Source: Rhodoblastus sphagnicola
GTDB lineage: Bacteria; Pseudomonadota; Alphaproteobacteria; Rhizobiales; Beijerinckiaceae
Assembly (NCBI RefSeq): GCF_002937075.1
Contig: NZ_NHSJ01000049.1
Coordinates: 1 to 43,390 of the forward strand
Direction of reading: 5' to 3'
Length of the DNA stretch: 43,390 nucleotides
Shown: positions 1-8,929 of the stretch, piece by piece
Position numbering within the stretch: the stretch's first letter is position 1
Layout: each line of letters begins with the position of its first letter
Notes under the pieces: generated by a model
Database searches by the model: none
The model's input: the letters and a program-made list of their open reading frames with translations, nothing else
What the model was told of the DNA's origin: nothing
Position numbers and translations under genes: made by a program

Positions 1-186
1 ATCGGCCGGCTGGGCGCGGGACTCCGCCCTGTGCGCCGGCTCGGCGGCGCGCAAAAGCTTTTCGGCCTCCGATTGCGCGAAACGGTCGAACGGGCTTTCC
101 GCCACCAGCGTCTCAACGCCAATGTCGCGATAGAAGCGCAGCAGGGCCGCCGCGCCGTCCCGGTCGAACGCCGTCGGATCGATCAT
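1..186 (-). CDS. Uracil-DNA glycosylase, family 4 type (5' end only)
   Basis: The gene runs off the left edge of the window, so only the first 62 residues are visible, reading leftwards from an ATG at 186. The visible part contains LLRFYRDIGVETLVAESP followed by an FDRFA segment, which resembles the N-terminal extension of alphaproteobacterial family-4 (Fe-S) uracil-DNA glycosylases. Those enzymes remove uracil from DNA to start base-excision repair. The catalytic motifs and the cluster cysteines lie outside the window, so the call rests on the N-terminus and on its divergent position next to the ETF-QO gene, an arrangement I recall from related genomes. The 138-bp gap to the divergent ETF-QO gene must hold both promoters. 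Confidence 0.6.
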   Translation of the reverse strand, partial: MIDPTAFDRDGAAALLRFYRDIGVETLVAESPFDRFAQSEAEKLLRAAEPAHRAESRAQPAD

Positions 187-324
187 CGCCGTTTACTAGC
201 CCCTGCGCAGGCGAACGTCCATTTCCACGCCGCTGGAAAAATCGGCGGACAAGGCCCGGGGACAGTGGACAGACGCGCGTGAACCGCTAAGACATTTATA
301 AAAGGAAAATGTGGGGAGAAGAAA

Positions 325-1989
325 ATGAGCGAACTCGAACCTCGCGAGTCCATGGATTACGATGTCGTCGTGGTCGGAGGCGGCCCGGCCGGTCTCGCGG
401 CGGCGATCAGGCTCAAGCAGATCAACCCCGACTTCACCGTGGTCGTGGTGGAAAAAGGATCGGAGATCGGCGCGCATATCCTGTCCGGCGCCGTGATCGA
501 TCCCATCGGCCTCGACAAATTGCTGCCCGACTGGCGCGAGGATCCGGCGCGTCCGCTGACGACAGAGGTCGTCGACGACCATTTCTACCTGATCGGCGAG
601 ACCAAAAGCTTAAAGCTGCCCAATGCGGTGATGCCGCCGCTTCTCGGCAATCACGGCAATTTCATCGGCTCGCTCGGCAATGTCTGCCGCTGGCTCGCCG
701 CCAAGGCCGAGGCGATGGAAGTCGAAATCTATCCCGGCTTCGCCGCCGCTGAAGTGCTCTACGGCGACGCAGGCGAGGTGCTCGGCGTCGCCACCGGCGA
801 CATGGGCGTCGGCCGCGACGGCAAGCCCAAGGAGTCTTTTACACGGGGCATGGAGCTGCGCGGCAAGTACACCTTGTTCGCGGAGGGCGCGCGGGGATCG
901 CTGACCAAGCAGATCATCGCCCGCTACCAGCTCGACGCGGGCCGCGAGCCGCAGAAATACGGCATCGGCATGAAGGAGCTGTGGCAGATCGACCCCGCGA
1001 AACACCGCCCGGGCCTGGTGCAGCACACCTTCGGCTGGCCGCTCGACAACCACACCGGCGGCGGCTCGTTCCTGTATCATTTCGAGGACAATCTGGTCGC
1101 CGTCGGCTTCGTCCTCCATCTCAACTACAAGAACCCGACGCTGTCGCCGTTCGACGAATTCCAGCGGTTCAAGCAGCATCCGTTACTCCGCGACACCTTT
1201 GTCGGCGGCAAGCGCATCGCCTATGGCGCCCGCGTTATCAGCGAAGGCGGCTGGCAATCCGCGCCCAAACTGGCTTTTCCCGGCGGCGCGCTGATCGGCT
1301 GCGCGGCGGGCTTCATCAATGTCCCGCGCATAAAAGGATCGCACAATGCGTTCCTTTCCGGCATCGAGGCGGCGGAGGCCGCGGCCGAGGCGCTGGCGGC
1401 GGGACGCGGGCATGATGAATTGTCGGCTTATGAAAACGGCTGGCGCGACGGGCCGATCGGCCGGGATCTGAAGAAGGTGCGCAACGTCAAGCCGCTGTGG
1501 TCGAAATACGGCACCATCGTCGGCGTGTCGCTCGGCGGGCTGGACATGTGGACCAACACGCTGGGTTTCAGCCTGTTCGGCACGCTCGGCCACGGCAAGC
1601 CGGATTACGCCACGCTGAAGCCGCTGAGCGAGGTCGAGCCGATCGTCTATCCCAAGCCGGATGGAATCGTTTCCTTCGACAAGCTGTCCTCGGTGTTCCT
1701 CTCCTGCACCAATCACGAGGAAGACCAGCCGGTGCATTTGAAACTGGCCGATCCCTCGATTCCCGTGGCGAAAAACCTGCCGCTCTACGGCGAACCGGCG
1801 CGGCTTTATTGTCCGGCGGGCGTCTATGAAGTGGTCTATGGCGACGAGGCGACCAAAGCCGACCCGCGCTTCGTGATCAACGCGCAGAATTGCGTCCACT
1901 GCAAGACTTGCGACATCAAGGATCCCGCGCAAAACATCACCTGGACGACGCCGGAAGGCGGCGGCGGTCCGAACTATCCGAATATGTGA
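325..1989 (+). CDS. etfQO: Electron transfer flavoprotein:ubiquinone oxidoreductase
   Basis: This membrane-associated FAD and [4Fe-4S] enzyme passes electrons from reduced electron transfer flavoprotein (fed by acyl-CoA and other dehydrogenases) to ubiquinone. The 554-residue length is normal for the family. The N-terminal FAD dinucleotide motif VVGGGPAGLAAA lies at about residues 16-27. The C-terminal cluster ligands are visible as C496 (CPAGVYE) and C523, C526 and C529 (CVHCKTC), followed by the typical end with a GGGGPNYPNM tail. The ATG at 325 is preceded by GGGGAGAAGAAA, a strong ribosome binding site. It stands alone, with the uracil-DNA glycosylase gene divergent upstream. No ETF subunit genes are in the window. 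Confidence 0.96.
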   Translation: MSELEPRESMDYDVVVVGGGPAGLAAAIRLKQINPDFTVVVVEKGSEIGAHILSGAVIDPIGLDKLLPDWREDPARPLTTEVVDDHFYLIGETKSLKLPNAVMPPLLGNHGNFIGSLGNVCRWLAAKAEAMEVEIYPGFAAAEVLYGDAGEVLGVATGDMGVGRDGKPKESFTRGMELRGKYTLFAEGARGSLTKQIIARYQLDAGREPQKYGIGMKELWQIDPAKHRPGLVQHTFGWPLDNHTGGGSFLYHFEDNLVAVGFVLHLNYKNPTLSPFDEFQRFKQHPLLRDTFVGGKRIAYGARVISEGGWQSAPKLAFPGGALIGCAAGFINVPRIKGSHNAFLSGIEAAEAAAEALAAGRGHDELSAYENGWRDGPIGRDLKKVRNVKPLWSKYGTIVGVSLGGLDMWTNTLGFSLFGTLGHGKPDYATLKPLSEVEPIVYPKPDGIVSFDKLSSVFLSCTNHEEDQPVHLKLADPSIPVAKNLPLYGEPARLYCPAGVYEVVYGDEATKADPRFVINAQNCVHCKTCDIKDPAQNITWTTPEGGGGPNYPNM

Positions 1990-2049
1990 CCTAACAGACG
2001 TCCAGACTTTACCAAGTATCAAGCGCGCGGGCTTACACTGGGTCGAACT

Positions 2050-2081
2050 CCAGAGGATTTCGACCCCAGAGGATTTCGCCC
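2050..2081 (+). repeat. 16-bp tandem duplication in the leader of the next gene
   Basis: Two adjacent 16-bp copies, 2050-2065 and 2066-2081, differ at one base (CCAGAGGATTTCGACC and CCAGAGGATTTCGCCC). Each carries an AGAGGA Shine-Dalgarno-like core, and the second lies 8 bp before the ATG at 2082. The duplication gives the gene two candidate ribosome binding sites. Confidence 0.75.
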
Positions 2082-2639
2082 ATGGTCAGCCCGCGCAGAT
2101 ACCTCCGGCCCTTGCTCGCGGCCGGAACTCCCCTGGCCTTTCTCGTGGCGGGCGGCTTGCCGGCGCTCGCGCAAGGCTACGCCAAGGACTCGTCCCTTCC
2201 CGGCTTCGACAGCCTGATCGCTCTCCTTGGCTACGACAATTTGCAGGGCGACCAGCGCGACCTGCTGGCGTTCGTGCTGATCCTGTTCGGGCTGGGCTTC
2301 GGTTATTTCTCGCATCTGGGATTCCGCGGCGCCGGCCTGGGCGTCATGCTCAACGGGCTGTGCGGTCTCGTCGGAAGCTGTCTCGCGCTCTATCTGCTCG
2401 GCCCGAAATATGGCCTGCTGTCGCAGGTTCAGGGCCGCACCCATGATTTCCTGCTGGCGGTGCTGGTCGGCGGCGCCGCCGTGCCGGCCCTGATCCTCGC
2501 CATCATGCTCGCCAATCTGCGCAGCCGCGCCACCGTCAATTTCTTCTATTGGCGGTCGCAGCGCAAGCTCAACGTCCAGCGCGCCGCCCTCATCGAGCCC
2601 GAACTGCCGCCGCGCATCGCCAATCTGCTGAAGAAGTAG
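2082..2639 (+). CDS. Small exported/membrane protein of unknown function
   Basis: I do not recognise a family for these 185 residues. The N-terminus looks like a signal peptide or signal anchor: basic MVSPRRYLRP, a hydrophobic stretch, then a possible cleavage site after PALAQ near residue 31. Three further hydrophobic stretches follow at roughly 62-77, 85-106 and 126-148, so the protein is probably an integral inner-membrane protein with a basic cytoplasmic tail (WRSQRKLNVQRAALIEPE) ending in KK. A Shine-Dalgarno-like AGAGGA precedes the ATG. It is separated from etfQO by about 90 bp and may or may not share its transcript. Function cannot be assigned from the sequence. Confidence 0.8.
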   Translation: MVSPRRYLRPLLAAGTPLAFLVAGGLPALAQGYAKDSSLPGFDSLIALLGYDNLQGDQRDLLAFVLILFGLGFGYFSHLGFRGAGLGVMLNGLCGLVGSCLALYLLGPKYGLLSQVQGRTHDFLLAVLVGGAAVPALILAIMLANLRSRATVNFFYWRSQRKLNVQRAALIEPELPPRIANLLKK

Positions 2640-2951
2640 GGTCGGCGGCCGTTCGCCCGGGATGACGCAAAAGGGCGGATTGCGGGCATGGCGCGAAGGA
2701 CCGGTCCCGATAAAACACCGGCTTCACTTTGTATTCCATGAAATATTTATCTCTGACTTCGTAGTCATAAAATCAACGCCGCTTACCCACGGAAGCTATT
2801 GGGCGCTATAATTTAAATTATCGACAATTCGTTACCCATAATGATAAAATCATTTTGGTTTCGAGAACGGATTTGCTTGGCAAGACGCGATCAATCGCAT
2901 GCTTTTTTCGAAACAGTGCTCAGTTCACATGCCTCTCAAGAGTGCTGAACG
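2640..2951 (+). promoter_or_regulatory. AT-rich intergenic region upstream of the hybrid kinase
   Basis: This 312-bp gap has no gene I can support. From about 2730 to 2860 it is strikingly AT-rich against its surroundings. It contains a TATAAT hexamer at 2807-2812, a self-complementary TAATTTAAATTA at 2809-2820, and a perfect dyad AATGAT/ATCATT (2840-2845 and 2849-2854). These look like promoter and operator material for the kinase gene at 2952. No convincing -35 box accompanies the TATAAT, so the exact promoter is uncertain. Confidence 0.45.
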
Positions 2952-5021
2952 ATGGCTCCAGCAAAACACGGCGCGTCTCGACGGTCATCGCGGAATGCAT
3001 CGTCGCTGGACGATGTCCATCAATTGCGTTTGAGACTGGCGGCGGTGGGTGAAGAAAACGCCGCGCTGCGGAAAACACTGGCGAAAGCCCGGCATCTCCA
3101 TGCAACCAATAGCCATGATTTGGCCGGCATGCGGGCGAGCCGCGCGGCGGTCGGCCCAGTTGAAGATCTGAATGGTTCCGGACGATTTACCGCCGGAATG
3201 GCCGACTTCCATGTGTTGGCGGAGTCCTTGCCCCAGATCGTCTGGATTACCGACGCCAACGGGCGCAACATTTTTTTCAATCAGAAGTGGGTTGAATATA
3301 CAGGCCTGACGCTGGAGGAAAGCCATGGCGATGGCTGGAACAAGCCCTTTCATCCCGATTGCCGCCAAAGAGCTTGGGAGGCTTGGCAAAACGCCGTTGC
3401 GAACACCAGCGAATACGCGCTGCAATGTCGCCTTCGTCGAGCGGACGGCGCTTACCGCTGGTGGTTGATTCGCGGCGCGCCGCAATTGGACGGGAGCGGA
3501 TCAATCGCACGATGGTTCGGCGCCTGCACGGATATTCACGATCTGAAAGTGGCGAACGCTGACGCCGAGACCTTGATCCTGGCGAATGACTTGCTCGTCA
3601 CCAGCGAGGCCGCGCTGGAGAAATTGCTGGCGTCGGCTCGCGAGGAAACGAGGGTGGGGCGCTCCGACCTGATGGAAACCATCGTTGCGCTGGCTCTGTC
3701 GCGGAAGGAAGCCAGCGAGGGACAATCAGACCTTGTCGCCAGCGAGTTGGCCAACAAGATCCTCGGCCGCGATAACGAACTTCTGGCCACAAGCGAGGCC
3801 GCGCTGGAAAGACTCGTCGAAGAGCGCACAGCGGCGTTGATGCGTGAGGTCGAGGAGCGGCGGCGCGCCGAGGAGACCTTGCGGCAAGGCGAGAAAATGC
3901 AGGCCATTGGCCAGATTACCGGCGGCATAGCTCACGACTTCAACAATCTGCTGCAAGTTTTCATGACCGGGGTTGGTCTCCTGCGCCGCCCCGGGCTTTC
4001 GGACGAGATTCACGCGCCCGTGCTCGACGCGATGGATTACGCGGTGGAAAGCGCGGCGGCCCTCATCAGCCGCCTGCTGACATTCGCCCGCAAGCAGGCG
4101 CTTCGACCGGAAGTGTTCGACTTGAATGCGCGCATCGCCCATATCCGCGAATTGTTGACCGCCACGCTCGGCGCGAGCGTCAGTTTGCAGACCGATTGCG
4201 CCGCGGATCTCTGGCCGGCGATCGCGGATCCGAACCAACTCGATATTTCGATCCTGAATCTCACGGTCAACGCGCGTGACGCCATGTTGCCGGATGGCGG
4301 CGCGCTGATCCTGCGGACTTACAATGTGTCGTTGGAGGCGACGTTCGAGCGCCCGGCGGGCGACTACGTTTGCCTTGCGATCGAGGATTCCGGATCAGGC
4401 ATGTCTCCTGCCGTTCTGGCTCGGGCGTTTGAGCCCTTTTTCACGACGAAGACGGAAGGCAAGGGAACCGGACTCGGCCTTGCTCAGGTTTATGGGTTCG
4501 CCAAGCAATCCGGCGGCGATGTCGCCATCGAGAGCGCGCCGGGCAAGGGAACGATCGTCCTGTTCCATCTTCCGCGCCCAACGGCGGCGACACTCATCAG
4601 AGAGGCGAAGCAGGAGGAAAAAATGGCGACGCAATCGGTCCGGCAAACGGCCAGAACTGTGCTTGTGGTCGAGGACAACCCTGCTCTGGCCAGTTTCACC
4701 GCGTCAATGCTCGAAGAACTGGGCTATGTCGCCAAATGCGCATCGAACGCCGCCGAGGCCCTGGCGCTGCTTGAGCGCGGAGAATTGATCGACGGCGTCT
4801 TCTCCGATGTGTCGATGCCGGGGGCGATGAACGGTTTACGGCTGGCGAGCACGCTGCGACGGGTTTATCCGCGCCTCGCGGTGTTGCTGGCGACTGGCTA
4901 CAGCCTGTCACTGGAGGAAGATGGGCATGCGGCCGAGGCGGAGGTCTTGAGCAAACCCTACCGGCGCCATGATTTGCAAGCCGCTTTGCAACGGGCTTTC
5001 GTCGCCGTCGAGAAGAGCTAG
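2952..5021 (+). CDS. PAS-domain hybrid sensor histidine kinase with C-terminal receiver
   Basis: This 689-residue protein has no membrane segment, so it should sense a cytoplasmic signal. Domains in order: an N-terminal coiled segment (about 20-60), a PAS/PAC domain (about 86-198, PQIVWITDANG to ARWFGACTD), a helical linker (200-310), a dimerisation and phosphoacceptor domain with H328 in GGIAHDFNN, an ATPase domain with N-box NLTVNARDAM (436-445), G1 box EDSGSGM and G2 box GKGTGLGL, and a receiver domain (about 568-685) with acidic pair E574/D575 and phosphoacceptor D619 in FSDVSMPG. The linker contains a duplicated segment, ANDLLVTSEAALEKL (211-225) and RDNELLATSEAALERL (273-288). The ATG at 2952 has only a weak ribosome binding site. 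No separate response regulator gene is adjacent, so the output partner is unknown. Confidence 0.93.
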   Translation: MAPAKHGASRRSSRNASSLDDVHQLRLRLAAVGEENAALRKTLAKARHLHATNSHDLAGMRASRAAVGPVEDLNGSGRFTAGMADFHVLAESLPQIVWITDANGRNIFFNQKWVEYTGLTLEESHGDGWNKPFHPDCRQRAWEAWQNAVANTSEYALQCRLRRADGAYRWWLIRGAPQLDGSGSIARWFGACTDIHDLKVANADAETLILANDLLVTSEAALEKLLASAREETRVGRSDLMETIVALALSRKEASEGQSDLVASELANKILGRDNELLATSEAALERLVEERTAALMREVEERRRAEETLRQGEKMQAIGQITGGIAHDFNNLLQVFMTGVGLLRRPGLSDEIHAPVLDAMDYAVESAAALISRLLTFARKQALRPEVFDLNARIAHIRELLTATLGASVSLQTDCAADLWPAIADPNQLDISILNLTVNARDAMLPDGGALILRTYNVSLEATFERPAGDYVCLAIEDSGSGMSPAVLARAFEPFFTTKTEGKGTGLGLAQVYGFAKQSGGDVAIESAPGKGTIVLFHLPRPTAATLIREAKQEEKMATQSVRQTARTVLVVEDNPALASFTASMLEELGYVAKCASNAAEALALLERGELIDGVFSDVSMPGAMNGLRLASTLRRVYPRLAVLLATGYSLSLEEDGHAAEAEVLSKPYRRHDLQAALQRAFVAVEKS

Positions 5022-5071
5022 AGCGCATTTTCTTCACGCGAACCGGCATCCACTTCGCTTGAAAATGCTCT
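5020..5071. repeat. Palindromic intergenic repeat, family 1, copy 1
   Basis: The ends are complementary: AGAGCGCATTTTC at 5020-5032 pairs imperfectly with GAAAATGCTCT at 5061-5071. The centre GCGAACCGGCATCCACTTCG recurs, with changes, at 12898-12941 and 20854-20899. The repeat starts inside the kinase stop codon TAG (5019-5021). The remaining bases to 5232 hold no gene I can support. Confidence 0.8.
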
Positions 5072-5232
5072 AAGGCGACGAGGCGAAATAACCGCTTCAA
5101 TTCCGGCGCCGGATAAGCGCCACGACGACCGCTGAGTGTGCGGCCGCCGCCTGTTGGAGCTTTCCTGTCGCAGGACCGCAATGAGGCCGGATCCAATCGT
5201 CGCTTGAGGTCGCCCGGCGACGATTTCGACCG

Positions 5233-6861
5233 TCAGCCCCGCGAGGCCGCGAAACTCTTGGGATCCGCGCGCGCCCATAACTGGCGCAGGTTGGGATCGC
5301 GCGCGCCACGAAAGAACTCGCCCTCTTCCAGAGCCGGATAAAGTTCGGTGAAGCTCGCCACCTGGCTTTCGGACACGCGGCGCCGGAACAGGCTCAGCGT
5401 GAAATCGCCAGGATGGTCGAGGCCGGAGGCCGCCACCAGTTCCGCCAGACAATGCAGCGTGGCCGCGTGATAATTGGCGACGCGGATGATCTTGTCCGAA
5501 ACCACGAGAGCGCGGGACCGAGCAGGGTCCTGGGTGGCGACGCCGGTCGGGCAGGCGTCTGTGTGGCAGGACAGCGACTGGATACAGCCGACCGAAAACA
5601 TGAACCCGCGCGCGGAATTGCACCAGTCCGCGCCGATCGCCATGGCGCGGGCGATGTCGAAGGCCGTGGTGATCTTGCCGGAGCAGCCGATCCGGATTTT
5701 TTCGCGCAGGCCGGCGCCGATCAACGCGTTATGCACAAAGCTCAGCCCGTCGCGCATCGGCGTGCCCAGATGGTCCATGAATTCTCCCGGCGCCGCGCCG
5801 GTGCCGCCCTCCTTGCCATCGACCACGATGAAATCCAGAAGGATCCCGGTCTCCTGCATCGCCTTGACGATGGCGAGGAATTCGCCGGGCTGTCCCACGC
5901 AGAGTTTGATGCCGACCGGCTTGCCGCCCGAGAGGTCGCGCAAGCGCTTTGCGAAAGCGATCAGCTCCAGCGGGGTCGAAAACGCGCTGTGGGCGGCGGG
6001 CGAGATGCAATCCTGGCCGAGCGGCACGCCGCGAATGGCGGCGATTTCGGGCGTGACTTTCGCCGCCGGGAGCACGCCGCCATGGCCTGGCTTGGCGCCC
6101 TGGCTCAGCTTGATCTCGATCATTTTTATTTGCGGCTTTTGCGCGATGGCGGCGAATTTCTCCGGCGAAAACGCGCCGTCGAGGGTGCGGCAGCCGAAAT
6201 AGCCGGAGCCGATCTCCCAGATCACGTCGCCGCCCTGCGCCTCGTGATGGGGCGACAGCGAGCCCTCGCCGGTGTCATGGGCGAAGCCGCCTATTTTCGC
6301 GCCGCCGTTCAGCGCGCGAATCGCATTGGCGCTGAGCGCGCCGAAACTCATGGCGGATATGTTGAACACCGAGGCCGAATAGGGCTGCGCGCAATCCGGG
6401 CCGCCGACCGTGACGCGAAAGTTCGCGTCGGCTTGCGGGCGCGGCGCGAAGGAATGCAGCAGCCATTCGTAGCCGTCGGCATAGGTCGCGAGCTGTGTGC
6501 CGAACGGCCTTTTATCGAGCTGCATCTTGGCGCGCTGATAGACCAGCGCCCGGCGGTCGCGCGAAAAGGGCGCGCCATCGGTTTCGCTCTCGAACAGATA
6601 TTGGCGGATTTCCGGGCGAAGCTGCTCGATCAGGAAACGCAGATGCGCGAGAATCGGATAATTGCGCAGGATCGCATGCGGCTTTTGCCAGAGGTCGCCG
6701 AGGCCGATGGTGGTGAGAAAGCCGAAAACCACCAGCGGCAGCGCCAGCCAATCGTATTCGCCGGGATGGCGCGCCATGAAGGCCAGAGTCCACACGAAGG
6801 CGCCGATGCTGAACAGCAAGGCCCAATGGCGCGGCGCGAAGATCACGGAAAGCGTACGCAT
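5233..6861 (-). CDS. FMN-binding glutamate synthase-like protein
   Basis: The 542-residue product carries the FMN and 3Fe-4S synthase domain of glutamate synthase large subunits without the glutamine amidotransferase domain. Two N-terminal hydrophobic stretches (about 11-28 and 38-56) suggest it is anchored in the inner membrane. The cluster ligands C426, C432 and C437 are spaced as in CxxxxxCxxxxC and are followed by PTGVATQ, as in GltB. FMN-site segments include MSFGALS, GEGSLSPHH and EGGTGAAPGEF. The reaction of these stand-alone proteins is not well established. The start chosen is the ATG at 6861 (MRTLSVIFAP), preceded by AAGGAAA at a good distance; an upstream in-frame start exists but adds an unlikely 30-residue extension. 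No small glutamate synthase subunit is nearby. Confidence 0.88.
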   Translation of the reverse strand: MRTLSVIFAPRHWALLFSIGAFVWTLAFMARHPGEYDWLALPLVVFGFLTTIGLGDLWQKPHAILRNYPILAHLRFLIEQLRPEIRQYLFESETDGAPFSRDRRALVYQRAKMQLDKRPFGTQLATYADGYEWLLHSFAPRPQADANFRVTVGGPDCAQPYSASVFNISAMSFGALSANAIRALNGGAKIGGFAHDTGEGSLSPHHEAQGGDVIWEIGSGYFGCRTLDGAFSPEKFAAIAQKPQIKMIEIKLSQGAKPGHGGVLPAAKVTPEIAAIRGVPLGQDCISPAAHSAFSTPLELIAFAKRLRDLSGGKPVGIKLCVGQPGEFLAIVKAMQETGILLDFIVVDGKEGGTGAAPGEFMDHLGTPMRDGLSFVHNALIGAGLREKIRIGCSGKITTAFDIARAMAIGADWCNSARGFMFSVGCIQSLSCHTDACPTGVATQDPARSRALVVSDKIIRVANYHAATLHCLAELVAASGLDHPGDFTLSLFRRRVSESQVASFTELYPALEEGEFFRGARDPNLRQLWARADPKSFAASRG

Positions 6862-6923
6862 GGGCGTTTCCTTGGCAAATTCTGAAGCGGGACTATAGAT
6901 GCGCTGGTGACACTTGTGCGAAA

Positions 6924-8228
6924 TTGGCGGAGGCGTTGCGCAGGCGTGCAAGGACGCCTTGCGTTAACGGTGTTATTTTGCAATCCACCTCGTCCCCCGA
7001 CCGCGCCACGAGAAAAGTCCTGTCCGAAACGTCAAAAACCACTCCTCCCGCCCTCATTGTCGTCGCCGGCTGTCTGATCGCCCTGATTTCGTTCGGGCCG
7101 CGTTCGGTGATGGGGGTGTTCCAACTGCCGATTTTCGCCACGCGCGACTGGGGCGCCGGCCATTTCGCCATCGCGCTGGCGCTGCAAAACCTGCTGTGGG
7201 GGCTGTGCCAGCCTTTTTCCGGCGCGCTGGCCGACCGTTTTGGCGCGCGCCCCGTGCTGATTTTCGGCGGATTGTTCTATGCGCTGGGGCTGGCGCTGAT
7301 GGGCGTCGCGCCCTCGGGCCTGACCTTCGACCTGTCCGCCGGCCTGTTGATCGGGCTGGGCCTGTCGGGCGCCTCGTTCAATCTGGTGCTGGGGGCCTTC
7401 GCCAAGCTGCTGCCGCCCAAGCGCCTGTCCTATGCTTTCGGGGCGGCGACGGCGGCGGGTTCGTTCGGACAATTCTTGTTCTCGCCGCTGGCGGGCGGCC
7501 TTGTCGCCGGCAAGGGCTGGGAGACGACCTGCCTGATCTTCGCGGGCGTCACGCTGCTGATCGCGCCGCTCGCTTTCGCGCTCAAAACCCCGCGCGGCGA
7601 TTTTTCCGCGCGGGGCGGTCAGGGCGCTGTGTTGCGGCGGGCGCTGGGCCATAAATCCTACATGCTGCTGGCGGCTGGCTTTTTTACCTGCGGCTTCCAA
7701 CTCGCCTTCATCACCGTGCATTTCCAGCGTTATGTCGTGGAGGCTGGCCTCTCGCCGCAACTGGGCGCCTGGGCCTTCGCGCTGGTCGGCATATTCAACA
7801 TTTTCGGCTCGCTGCTCGCCGGCTATCTCGGCGGCTTCCTGCCGCGCCCTTACATCCTCGCCTTCATCTATTTCGCCCGCGCGGTGGCCACCGCCATCTT
7901 CATCGCGCTGCCGGCGACGTCCGATTCGACGCTTGTTTTCGCCGCCGTCACCGGCCTGCTGTGGCTGTCCACGGTGCCGCCGACGTCGGGCGCCATCAGC
8001 CGCATGTTCGGCGCCGGCAACCTGTCCATGCTTTACGGCTTCGCCTTTTTCCTGCACCAATTGGGCGGTTTTCTCGGCGTGCTCCTCGGCGGTTTTGCAC
8101 GGGCGGCGACCGGCTCTTATATGCCGGTCTGGCTGCTGTCGATCGCGCTCGGGGTGATTTCCGCCCTGCTCAACTTGCCGGTGGTCGAACGCGAGGTGGA
8201 GCAGCCCGCCGCCCAACCGGCGCAATGA
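6924..8228 (+). CDS. Major facilitator superfamily transporter
   Basis: A 12-segment MFS permease of up to 434 residues is predicted. After the first segment (about 43-62) comes SVMGVFQLPIF, then a loop motif GALADRFGARPVL typical of MFS A-motifs (about 97-109), and hydrophobic segments continue to near the C-terminus. The substrate cannot be read from sequence. The partner gene 10 bp downstream encodes a fumarylacetoacetase-fold hydrolase, so a carboxylate or aromatic breakdown product is a reasonable inference. The start is uncertain: the frame opens with TTG at 6924, another TTG lies at 6978, and neither has a clear ribosome binding site. The first membrane segment is downstream of both. 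Its 5' end is divergent from the glutamate synthase-like gene. Confidence 0.88.
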   Translation: MAEALRRRARTPCVNGVILQSTSSPDRATRKVLSETSKTTPPALIVVAGCLIALISFGPRSVMGVFQLPIFATRDWGAGHFAIALALQNLLWGLCQPFSGALADRFGARPVLIFGGLFYALGLALMGVAPSGLTFDLSAGLLIGLGLSGASFNLVLGAFAKLLPPKRLSYAFGAATAAGSFGQFLFSPLAGGLVAGKGWETTCLIFAGVTLLIAPLAFALKTPRGDFSARGGQGAVLRRALGHKSYMLLAAGFFTCGFQLAFITVHFQRYVVEAGLSPQLGAWAFALVGIFNIFGSLLAGYLGGFLPRPYILAFIYFARAVATAIFIALPATSDSTLVFAAVTGLLWLSTVPPTSGAISRMFGAGNLSMLYGFAFFLHQLGGFLGVLLGGFARAATGSYMPVWLLSIALGVISALLNLPVVEREVEQPAAQPAQ

Positions 8229-8238
8229 GGACGTGCTT

Positions 8239-8925
8239 GTGAACACTTATGTCATCGACCCGCCGCCCCAGGCCTGCGCTCCGGTCGCGGGCGGGGGCCT
8301 GTTTCCGGTGCGGCGCATTTTCTGCGTCGGTCAGAATTACGCGGATCACGCCCGCGAAATGGGCGGCGACCCCAATCGCAACCCGCCGTTCTTTTTCAGC
8401 AAGCCGGCCGACGCCCTTGTTGTGAACGGCGCCGATGCGCCCTACCCCAGCCTCACCGACAATCTCCACCACGAGATCGAACTGGTGGTGGCGCTGGCGC
8501 GGGGCGCTTCAAACATCGCGGCCGGCGCGGCCGAGGAGACGATCTTCGGCTATGCCGCCGGCATCGACCTCACCCGCCGCGACTTGCAGGCGGAGGCGAA
8601 AAAGGCGGGCCGCCCCTGGGACATGGCCAAGGGGTTCGATGCGTCGGCGCCCGTCGGCCTGATTCGCCCGCTGAGCCAGACCGGCCGGATCAACCGGGGG
8701 CGCATCAGCCTGAGCCTGAACGGCGCCCCGCGCCAGGACGGCGATCTCGCCGACATGATCTGGTCGATCCCCGATATCATCGCGATCCTCTCGACCTATG
8801 TGTCGCTGGCGCCCGGCGACCTGATTTTTACCGGGACGCCGGCAGGCGTGGGACCGGCGCTCAGCGGCGACGTTTTACGCGGCGAGATCGAGGGCGTGGG
8901 CGAGGTGACGACGCGGATCGTATAA
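8239..8925 (+). CDS. Fumarylacetoacetate hydrolase family protein
   Basis: A 228-residue metal-dependent hydrolase or isomerase of the FAH fold, acting on C-C bonds of acylpyruvate-like compounds; fumarylpyruvate hydrolase is one possible role. Family features visible: FCVGQNYADHAREMG, PFFFSKPADAL, the metal-ligand segment HHEIELVVAL, a long catalytic loop with DLTRRDLQ and PWDMAKGFDASAP, and IFTGTPAGVG near the end. GTG at 8239 is chosen because TGAGGA (8226-8231) sits 7 bp before it; an upstream in-frame GTG at 8233 would be too close to that site. The gene begins 10 bp after the MFS stop, so the two are probably cotranscribed. Confidence 0.92.
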   Translation: MNTYVIDPPPQACAPVAGGGLFPVRRIFCVGQNYADHAREMGGDPNRNPPFFFSKPADALVVNGADAPYPSLTDNLHHEIELVVALARGASNIAAGAAEETIFGYAAGIDLTRRDLQAEAKKAGRPWDMAKGFDASAPVGLIRPLSQTGRINRGRISLSLNGAPRQDGDLADMIWSIPDIIAILSTYVSLAPGDLIFTGTPAGVGPALSGDVLRGEIEGVGEVTTRIV

Positions 8926-8929
8926 TGGG

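Noticed and set aside
5413-6885. A 490-codon plus-strand frame
   Set aside because: It is antisense to the glutamate synthase-like gene, whose cluster and FMN motifs are clear. Long shadows are expected at this GC content.
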